Positions 55,325-64,000 of a stretch of DNA of 64,000 nucleotides are shown here, one piece after another; positions within the stretch are counted from its first letter, which is position 1, and every line of letters begins with the position of its first letter. The notes beneath the pieces were generated by a model. That model had not been told where the DNA came from. It was given only the letters and a program-made list of their open reading frames with translations, and made no database searches. The position numbers were made by a program, and so were the translations under genes. Source of the DNA: Sinohyriopsis cumingii (lineage: Eukaryota > Mollusca > Bivalvia > Unionida > Unionidae); contig CM068824.1 of assembly GCA_028554795.2 (NCBI GenBank), forward strand, positions 156,969,789 through 157,033,788. The letters run 5' to 3'.

Positions 55325-58039
55325 GTTAACTCCCTCTATAATATACATACTCAGCTTTCCTAATTTGGATAACAAAAATACTTTCAGTATCTACATTACC
55401 ACTCTGTATAGTACACCTTACCGAATAGCCTACAGATTAGATAAATCTCTTCTAAATATAACTAACATCCCTATTCCCATCACCACCATATAATCCTCAT
55501 TATACAGAAAAGTCTCTATTTTCGTGTATTATGTCCATGCAACCTGTTTTAAGCACAATGTCCATGCCGTGCACTCTTGATAATATCTAAATGAAGATGT
55601 ACAAAAATATGTTTATATGAAACGTTGAGGTGAGAGATAGAGACAGAGAGAAAGAGATGTGCTATTAGATAGAAAGGGATATAGGTAAGACGCATCAAAT
55701 AAGAACTTCTTAAGTTATGAGGCTCAACACAGACATTTAATATCTTCAAAACAGTGGTGTGTTTTAGAATATCGGTTATTTTGGTCATTCTACCCAGTCA
55801 AGATATGGACCTTCTGGCTCTCACATAAGATACATAGTGCATCTTTTCAAGTTTGAGAAATGTCGAACGCAAAATGTATCCAAGTGACTCAATCTAACAA
55901 GGAAGTGTGTCAGAAGGAGCAAGAGGGGGAGTGAGAGACTATTCCTACTTTACAGAAAAAAATCATAGCATACATAAACTTCTATTTTGCGGTATATTGT
56001 CATTATGAAATTTCAGGAAAACACAAATCCGAAAAAATCTCATCTCAAGGAAAAATAAATTCCACCTCTGTTTGTAAAATCTCACATAATTTAATTACAA
56101 CCACAGATAATAATATATCTATGTCCAAGGTCAAATCTAAGAATATTCCACTATCCGGTATTTTCAGACAGTTGCACAACTAGATGTCCTTTTTAATTTT
56201 TTACTTCACAAAATGACATTTATTTTCTCTCAGAAGTATGTCTCAGCAAATTATCAAATGCTTCATTACGTTTCACTTGAATACGTGCAAAGTAGTGGTA
56301 TGTGTTGACGTCATTCCAATTCTTCATGGAATGGTTAAGCATTGGCCAAACGGGGTAACTGTATCGTTGAAATTCAGTCAAAAACTAAGACACTACATGT
56401 CGTGGAGATTTCTCTTCTTAAGACAATACTTCTTTTAAAAATTTGGTAAATTTCCTGTGAATATGGGCCACTGGTCAAAGTAGGGTACTTTAAACACTTT
56501 CAATTTGATTAGTATCATTACAGCATTAAATTACCAACGGTTAAACCAGGATGCAATTACCCTTTTCGTTTTAATTGAATACTGACAAACTCTGTAAATG
56601 AATTCTTGCAACTGAAAAAGATAAACTACGATTCCTATTAACTTCTGAAGTATCCGACACGAGGATCATACTTTAGACTGGCCAAAGGAAGGTTGCCAAA
56701 TTACATACAAATACCCTTTTTGGCGTTTTTTTTCCGGGGGGGGGGGGGGCAAAAATTCATCCCTCATGATTGTTCGTTCGTTAGAGTTTTGTAAAGCGAC
56801 TAATGGTCAGGCGCAGAAAAAGTAACATCATATTTTCTCTTCGAGACGTTCTAAGAACCAATCTCCGAGACTGGGTCATTCGCTGATTCAAATATAGCCG
56901 CCACGCCGATCGACGAAACTGCAAATATTTTGTGTTTTAGGAAACACATTCATTTTCGATGGATTCCATTTTGTCAAGCAGACATCATTGTCTAATTCAT
57001 CACAAATATAAGACATGTTAGAGCTAGTATACGGACTTACTTCAGTTTACTTAAGGTGTGATGTAAGATCTTGGCTGTATTCAACAACAGTTGAATTTGA
57101 TTTCTGTTGAAAATTTAGAAACAAAATGTATTCATTAATATCAATATAGTCTCACCATATTATGTGCGGAGGCATCATGTTTAAGACAGTCAATTGCAAA
57201 CCTGTTAGTACAATATTCAGTGTTAGACCAGAGAGATTTCATTATTCTATGTTTACTTGCAGACAGACTTTATATATTTAAATCCCTTTTCGTGGAAAGA
57301 AAGAAGACTGAATATATTATTGCTTGCATCAATTTATATACGATAATCCTATATAAAAATATTGGCTCAAATGTAAATTACCTTTGTTGGCTTCTTAGAC
57401 TTAGTGTACAGTTGTAAAGACATGTGGAAAATAATAATTTTGATATTAAAAATATTATATCCTGCAATTGCGTAGTCCATATTTAGTCACGAAACGTTGA
57501 TGACATCAAGAGAAATTAATAATAGAAATTCCAGATATATATCGTTTAGTTGTTCTTTTACTATTAACTGTCCATTTTTCAGGCAGAGACAGTTGGATAT
57601 CTTGACACTCTGATCAGAGATCAAATTATTCAGGGACTGTGGAGTAAAAACATAAGCCGAAGGGATTATGTGGAAATTTAGGTCCATAGAAATTTATATG
57701 AAACATCATAATTGGAAGCAGTAGATAATGTGTGATGATTCTGGACCACTAATTTATTTTAAAGTCAGTTTCGTCACTCAAGAAATTTACTTTGATTTGC
57801 TTCATCATTAATCAAACAAAATTGATTAGTGTTCCATTACACGTTTGACAAATTCGGGTTTCCTTGAACTATAGGTCCAACAATTAAAGTATTAAACGTT
57901 TTGGTGGAGATACAGGAACACACACCTTTGATGAGATAACATTTCGTTGATGATTTTGAAAGCGAAGGATGTAGCCATAACTCTCAAGCTGCGTTTAGAA
58001 TTCCGACATTTCATCAATGAAAGTTTTTTTTTAATACAT

Positions 58040-58440
58040 CTTATACATTTAATTGTTTCACAGTAATCAATGTATATTTAAACAAGCATACAGTTTCTGA
58101 TACAACGTAATGATTCATGATAAAACAGCTTATGGTGAAACGTATTGTCTTGTCATAAAACACATTTCATGGTGGAACTAATTTAGATGCAAAGTAAAAT
58201 GCTGTTCATAGTACAACAAATGTACACTTGAAACACAGGCAGTGGCGTGATCAAAGTAAGATTTTCAAAGTAATATACAGTTTATGGAAAAAACATGTCA
58301 TGTCACTTAGCGCAGATTTAGGATGTGACCAATGTATATACCAATAATTCACGGTTCATGCCACAACCAGTGTTCATGTCATAACATACAGTTTATATAC
58401 AACTAATGTACATTTCATAAAGTACAATTCACGCGAAATA
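58040..58440. repeat. Degenerate ~20-bp repeat, ttcatggtacaacaaatgta type
   Basis: Words such as gattcatgataaaacagc, ttatggtgaaacgtattg, ttcatggtggaactaattta, gttcatagtacaacaaatgt, gttcatgccacaaccagt and catttcataaagtacaattc follow at about 20-base spacing. They are highly diverged, so the array is old or under slow turnover. Confidence 0.5.
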
Positions 58441-59427
58441 TTTATAATCAAAAATGCTTAGGTAGATATATCGTTTACCTCACCATAGACTGATTAGCTG
58501 GGTTCATAGCAAACTGCACATGTGTTTTTCGTCATTAACAAAATATATAAGTATTCTGAATCTATCCTTCGGCATTACAGCACATTTGAGGTTTCTCTGT
58601 TACTGCACCATATTAAACCTCCATACGAACACTGTATTAACTCGCCATGTGTCCATACCTTTAAATTATGCAATAAACAGGATTTTATGATTCGAGTACA
58701 CGCCATTTCGAAAATATTTAATTATGTACAATCATTTTTGCTGCGCGATATTTAATATTATAGGATATAATAATGTTTGCACTAATGCAAGACAATTTGG
58801 CACATTAATAAATTGCTATAGGCACTGAGGTGAAAGTTGTGAAAGGAACATAAGGAAATGTAACAAAATAATGTCATATATAGGCGTTATCGTCATTATA
58901 CTTTCTCAGTTGAGCACAAATCGACAAATTACATGAAACAGATTACTGCATCAATTAGAGCTCTGTCAGTCAAAAGTATCTCTTGATTATTAAAGATTAT
59001 TTCAAATCTGCAATCCAAAACACAAACATCATGAAATCATACATGAATGAGTACACGATACTTGAGGCAATCTGATAATGTTAAAAAACATTGTCCAAAA
59101 CCCATCGAAAAATGTATAAAGATAATCAAAACTTAATAGGAATTGCACCCAAATGAGGATTCTTTCACTTTTAACACTGATGATAACGATCTTTCGAACA
59201 AGTAACAGAGAAAAGGAACTACAAGGGAAGCAATTTTTTCTCATAAATCCATTGTACTCCTCGTATGTAAACATAAGTTCAAGCATATTTCAGTAGAAAT
59301 TCAACAATAATTAAAAGTATTACCTACAATGTTTTGAAGTTTACACCCAACTTCCACATTTAATTCAGCAACTGTAATGCAGACTTTCATTTAGATTAAT
59401 TAGGCTTAAATCATAACCTGTTTTGTA

Positions 59428-59540
59428 GTGCCATTTTCCGTGTATGATAGCCTATACATGGTGACCAGTATATTTGGTGAGGAAGAGATTTCGAAGGACC
59501 CTGGTGGAACCTTCGACCCATGGAAAGCAATTGAAAACTA
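59428..59540 (-). mobile_element. SINE family A, 3' fragment
   Basis: gtatgatagcctatacatgg, tgaccagtatatttggtgag and cttcgacccatggaaagcaa correspond to the 3' body of family A SINEs in the same orientation as the copies at 40,988 and 62,266. The tRNA-like head is absent and the body is diverged, so this is a truncated old copy. Confidence 0.65.
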
Positions 59541-60137
59541 GTTCTTAAACTTTTACATTACACTAAACTAATGGTTCTCCATAAAGGTCCATTTAACTAA
59601 GCTAAATAAATACGGATGTATGTCCATGCTGTATGGCCATGCTATCATTGACATTTCAGTTTTTAGTTAAATCACAATTGTTATATCCGTCTTTGATACA
59701 TGGAATTAAACATCGCAATGAACTAACATTTTGCAACTAACCAGCAACTATCAGTAAAACAATAGTAAGTTATTTACAATTTAAGTCCCTAATAATTAAA
59801 ACTACAGGGTTCACGTCCGAAGATGGAAACAGACAGCGTATCGGCCAAGATACATAATTCATGCACTTAAGCATATTTAACATTGTGGAATAATAAGATT
59901 TCAATATATCTGAGTTACATTGTTTAGTTTTATTTTTCCAATCAGTATAACTAAGAGTCCAGTATTGTTTAAAATATTTTTATTTGAATACATTCTACAA
60001 GGAAAGATAAAACCATATTTAGAAATTGACCGTAAAGTTACCAAGTGACAATCAGGTTGATAAAGTCAAAACAAACCAGGCTGAAAAAGTATGTCCTGGC
60101 TCTTGTCCTGGCTCGTCTCGCACGTCTCATTTACAAG

Positions 60138-60139
<2 letters not shown>

Positions 60140-60231
<92 letters not shown>
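60140..60231. repeat. (TA)n microsatellite
   Basis: About 46 TA units, the longest in the window. Tyr/Ile repeat frames across it are artefacts. Confidence 0.97.
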
Positions 60232-60235
<4 letters not shown>

Positions 60236-61587
60236 GTGCAGACTTCAAAAACTTTCAATACATGCTAGTCATGGTTTAAGTTTTATTTTGAGATTGTATT
60301 ACACTTTAAATTCAAGTCTTTTTATCATGATAAAGACTTCCATAAGTGTACAAAATTGCTCTCCAAACGAGTTATATCTGCTTTGAGAATTCATTGAAAT
60401 TCATTTTCTAACGGAATTCAAACGTCATCCTAGTAGAACTTCACTTGCTGTTTCGATTCCTATATAATACATTCCATGTATTATACAAGAATCTCAGGAC
60501 ATTCTCTTCATCGTCTTTAGACTATCTGTACAAAGGTTGTTTTAGGTGGTTCATTTGTTCTCATTAATACTGTAATTGGTTTTGGGTTTTTGGTTTCCTG
60601 CTAAAGCTCATGAAGGTAACTGAGATAACCACATCCGGATGATTCAAGTTACCTTATTCTAGTAAACCTATAAGGAAACTCCCCTGACACAGTGGTGGAT
60701 ACATATACATGTTTTTCATTGCGCTATAATTTGGGGTGATGATGTGCCAACAGTAGTTTGATGAATTTAATATAATAAAACATGTCACTGTTCGAATTCA
60801 CTATAATTTCAAATTAATGTTTCATACCAAAATATTATTGAAGAACGTTTTGAATTTCAAGTGATAGTATTTTGAATAAATAATTCCACCCAAATCAAAT
60901 TCTGAGCACGTCAACACAAATGAGTCTGCTTCTGATATTATAATGTGAAAAGGATTCAGAAAACAATTTACAACTTTCTTCAGTTTTGATCCATGGCAGC
61001 TCTATGAAATACTGGAGGTATTCGTGCCTGTAGATAGACTGTTGAGCAGAAGTTGAGAAATTGATCGATTCAGCAAAACAGCATGCTGGTACACCTTTTC
61101 TCAAACTGAACGTCAGAAAAATGTTGCTATGAGCTACCCGACTAATATTTCTTGAAGAATATAATTCCCAACTACCAGCTCATTACATTATTACTTTTGA
61201 AGAAACAAACTATATCTTTTATTTATTATAATATTTAGTTCCGTTTTAAGACATTTTGGCCTCGAGTGGTTATTATTAATTCCGTTTTGTCGAGCAAAAT
61301 TATTTAGAATGATAACTTTCATGTCTAAGACACGTTTAATGTTAGTTCCCAAAGTGATTACTGTATGAAAGTACATAAAACAAATATTAGTACCAGTCTC
61401 CTTTAAAGGTGATTCCTTTTCCTCCTATATCGCGTTTTATTGCGTTCTATCACATAGCTATACTAATGGACTTTATATATTGTACTCATTCAGTTACGAC
61501 CAGATAATCGTTTTGAAATAGTGTAAAATGTTTTTGAAATCAATAGGTCGAGTGATATAAAATATAAATATATTTTAATGTTGTATT

Positions 61588-61853
61588 AGAAATTTTTCCG
61601 TCATATTGCTACTATGTATACAGTGCGGCAGTTTATAGTGATGTCTAGCACTGGGGTATCATATCACAGACTTATAGCAAGATGTCCCACACAGGCCGAC
61701 CAGTACTAACGCTAACCTCTTAACGATTAGGGCCTAGCGAGGCAGCTGCTAGTACAATTGTTATAAGCCTTTGGTATGACTCGACCGGGGTTCGAACACG
61801 CTATCTCAGGCATCTAAGGCGGACGCTCTAATCACTAGGCCACCGGAGCGGTC
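61588..61853 (-). mobile_element. tRNA-derived SINE, family B, copy 1
   Basis: On the minus strand the head reads gaccgctccggtggcctagt, gattagagcgtccgcctt and gttcgaaccccggtcgagtc, a tRNA-like A-box and B-box. The body (gctagcagctgcctcgctag ... aagaggttagcgttagtact ... gggacatcttgctata) and the tail match copy 2 about 1 kb to the right. The family differs from family A in head and body. Confidence 0.82.
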
Positions 61854-62265
61854 TTGAGTGTGGCCATTCAAAATGTGTGTAACCACATATACAGAAGCCA
61901 ATATCACATTCATTTTGATCCTCTTTAGATGCAAATATATTCAAATCTAGAATCATGCAGTTAGAAATTCTTCAATGTTTTAATATCGAAAATAAAATAA
62001 TGACAAATTTAAAAATAAATACGTTAAAGCTTTTCAAATAAATGCTGAATGTACGTCAATATATTTACAAGTAAGCGAGTTGCAAAATTTGTTTTATTTC
62101 AAGTCTAATACAGACTGCAAAACTTGGCTGTGAGACTATTATTTACTTCTAAAGAGTATTTACGGGTATCTGTATAAGTTATTACGCTCCTACTGAATGG
62201 CAATGATATGAGCAATGCTTTATGCTTTATAGGTTATCTCCTCTTATCTGGCTTAATTTCTTTTT

Positions 62266-62504
62266 GTTGTTTTTGTTGTTGTTGTTCTTGTGGGATTAAA
62301 GCTATATTTAAGGACATGATAGGCTGTACATAGCAGCCAGGACACTGGGAAACCCCAGGAAAATATTACTGACCAAGTGGAAACTATTGGCAAGCTTTCT
62401 CACATACAGAAGCCGAGCATGAGACTAGAACCAGCGCGTACAGAGATGAGATGGCAGTCATCAGTAAAGGCGAGCGTGTAAGACCACTCGGCCAGCCGGG
62501 TCCC
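62266..62504 (-). mobile_element. tRNA-derived SINE, family A, copy 3 (inverted)
   Basis: Minus-strand head ggctggccgagtggtcttac and the family A body with many substitutions, ending in an (AAC)n-type tail seen here as tgttgtttttgttgttgttg. Flanks ggcttaatttctttt and gggttaatttgttt form a probable imperfect target duplication of about 13 bases. It sits between the two family B SINEs. Confidence 0.82.
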
Positions 62505-62529
62505 CAAAGGGTTAATTTGTTTCATTTAG

Positions 62530-62572
62530 TTGTGTGTGTCTGTGTGTGTGTGTGTCTGTGTGTGTGTTTGTG
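62530..62572. repeat. (TG)n-rich microsatellite
   Basis: tgtgtgtgtctgtgtgtgtg-type sequence between SINE copies. Confidence 0.9.
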
Positions 62573-62599
62573 TGAATTGGATTTTTAACTTAGCTTTAA

Positions 62600-62886
62600 C
62601 AATTTTCCACTCATATCGCTAACAATGTATGCAAGTGTGGCTGTTTATATTGATGTCTAGCACTGGGGCATTGTGCTGCAGACATGTAGCAAGATGTCCC
62701 ACCCAGTCACATTATCCGGACACCAGACCGACCAGTCCTAACACTAACCTCTTAATGCTGAGTGCCTAGCGAGGCAGCTGTTAGTACCATTTTAATATGT
62801 CTTTCGTATGACTCGTCTGGGGTTCGAACCATCCACCTCCCGCATCGAAGGTGGACGCTGTAACCACTAGACCACCGGAGCGGTCT
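62600..62886 (-). mobile_element. tRNA-derived SINE, family B, copy 2
   Basis: Second family B copy, same orientation as the one at 61,588. It shares tgatgtctagcactgggg, agcaagatgtcccac, gcctagcgaggcagctg and the tRNA-like caccggagcggtc end. It has a ~20-base segment (cacattatccggacaccaga) that copy 1 lacks, so the two are independent subfamily members and not a recent tandem duplication. Confidence 0.83.
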
Positions 62887-63605
62887 CAGTCATTCAAAGC
62901 CACGAATCACACTGTTTCAAAAAACCTATATTTGGATAAGTTGTTGTTTTTTTTAAGACAATTTCTGTGTCATTTGAGTGAGCTTCTAAGGTGTTCATTG
63001 TTAAAAGTTAGCATAGTGACTCAGCTACTATTCACTACTAATACCGATCATTGTTTAGTACATACTAAATCCTTCCTTCGTTTCTGCTTTAATTGATGCT
63101 ACTCGTCTATTATTCCGAAATATCTACACAAATTGTTGAATTGCATAGGTTATTACTTGAAATATAATTATGAAACAAATGTTTATATACAATTATCAGT
63201 TTATATATCCATATATCTATGTGCCATCCACTCTATCGATTCACCTACCTATATATCAACAAATGCGTACATATGTGTAAGGTGATTCGCATATATACAT
63301 AATAAAGTCATCTATTAAAAATTGTCGTTAGTAGGTCCAATTCTGTAGATGATACAATTAAGCAGGTTTAAACTTTTACCCGGATGGTAACCAGCGTATT
63401 AGAGTAGTGAGGTGAACACAAATGGACTCAACACTTATGGAGGAAAAAGACAAACTTTTCTTGCACGCCTGTAGTTACCAATTCATAGATGCCAGCAAAA
63501 GAACAATATTCACGTAAAATCCCCTACTGCTGTAAATATAAGCATCAAAGTTGATAATATAAATTTTAGCAAGTTTAACTATTGATTTTATTCAATTTGT
63601 TTCAG

Positions 63606-63806
63606 GAACGGATAGATTAATGGGCGCTAACGTTATAGGCTATGCTACAAACGGATCACAGTTTGCAATTAGAACGTCTTTGCCACAGTGTGAGAAGATT
63701 GAAATTGATGTTGAAACCTTGAATCCCATACGGAATGTGACTATTGTATTGCCTATCAATCCAGGTGAAAATATAATCAACATTTGTGAGGTACAAGTTT
63801 TTGAAA
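63606..63806 (+). CDS. F-type lectin (fucolectin) domain, exon 3, C-terminal half
   Basis: Acceptor tttgtttcag|gaa at 63,605; donor a|gtaagt at 63,807; 201 bases, phase 1 to phase 1. With the base carried from exon 2 it reads TDRLMGANVIGYATNGSQFA, TSLPQCEKIEIDVETLNP, then NVTIVLPINPGENIINICEV and QVFES. The RL.GA.V start, the Cys of LPQC and the closing ICEVQVFE strand are standard for the second half of an F5/8C-FTP domain. Exons 2 and 3 together give about 142 residues, the usual domain size. The strong phase-1 donor shows that more exons follow beyond the window, so whether this is a single-domain lectin or a longer receptor is unknown. Confidence 0.9.
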
Positions 63807-63828
63807 GTAAGTATATATTTGTTCGAGT

Positions 63829-64000
63829 CTAAGCTCTTAAAATAAGTACCAGAGCAGAGTGAAAGACATCAGGCTTTGTAAAATTTAACAAATAATTTAT
63901 TTCCCCAGAATACAAGGTGAAAATGAGAATAAAAGAACTTACGATATTGCGAATTAAATCCAAAAAATGGTCCGAATTACAGAAACAAATATTAGTAATT
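63829..64000 (+). repeat. Dispersed repeat, copy 2 (cut by window edge)
   Basis: aagctcttaaaataagtacc, ggctttgtaaaatttaacaa, ataatttatttcccc and caaggtgaaaatgagaa match 32,320-32,530 in order and orientation. It begins about 20 bases after the exon 3 donor, so a mobile or dispersed repeat lies at the start of the following intron. Confidence 0.7.

Larger units (their letters stand above)
53719..63605 (+). other. F-type lectin intron 2 (9.9 kb)
   Basis: Begins gtatgt and ends in tttgtttcag, joining two phase-1 exons that together complete one domain. It contains a (GA)n tract, two degenerate minisatellites, a long (TA)n tract, two family B SINEs, one full and one fragmentary family A SINE. 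No other exon with a recognisable domain was found inside it. Confidence 0.8.

Noticed and set aside
16051..62886. tRNA genes suggested by A-box/B-box motifs at 16.06, 41.2, 61.8, 62.5 and 62.85 kb
   Set aside because: Each motif is the head of a ~240-280-base repeated unit with a conserved non-tRNA body, so these are SINEs; the heads are also diverged from a foldable cloverleaf.

Overview
The window reads as an AT-rich, intron-bearing animal genome, most likely a mollusc. Reasons: a secreted F-type lectin (fucolectin) gene built from phase-1 exons separated by long introns, two families of tRNA-derived SINEs, abundant (TA)n, (CA)n and minisatellite arrays, LINE and Ty3/gypsy debris, and Polinton-like relics. 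The phylum is an inference from gene and repeat types; nothing here fixes the species. Most of the window is non-coding. Only one host gene is well supported.

Layout. 1-2.3 kb: tandem arrays (an exact 77-bp array, a 31-bp array, a degenerate CTAGCC/TTCCCC array). 2.8-6.4 kb: old direct duplications. 6.6-8.8 kb: a Ty3/gypsy-type integrase relic split by an 0.8 kb polypyrimidine tract. 9.6-10.1 kb: another degenerate array. 13.5-15.2 kb: a decayed virion-type gene of the kind found with Polintons. 16.0-18.0 kb: a SINE, then a LINE ORF2 3' fragment lying inside a minisatellite. 19.98-29.17 kb: a 9.2 kb inverted repeat (foldback-like) whose arms carry terminal minisatellites, CA/GT mosaics and mirror-image copies of a gag-like zinc-knuckle relic. 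34.8-43.7 kb: a decayed Polinton/adintovirus-like element with packaging ATPase, phospholipase A2-like protein, DDE integrase, protein-primed family B polymerase joined to an SF1 helicase and a C-terminal HNH-type zinc domain, a small Cys-rich protein, a NUMOD-type HNH nuclease broken by a SINE, and three minus-strand small or virion-like genes. 44.35-44.73 kb: a 42-bp minisatellite. 51.58-63.81 kb: the F-type lectin gene, comprising a signal-peptide exon and two exons forming one complete F-type domain; it continues past the right edge.

How the parts relate. The Polinton-like genes would once have supplied integration (integrase), replication (polymerase-helicase), packaging (ATPase) and particle components. 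Nearly all now carry stops and frameshifts, so they are fossils. The foldback-like palindrome and the F-type lectin gene are independent of them. The palindrome, the polymerase-helicase-HNH fusion and the lectin gene are the items most worth checking. All protein-family assignments were made by eye without a database search.
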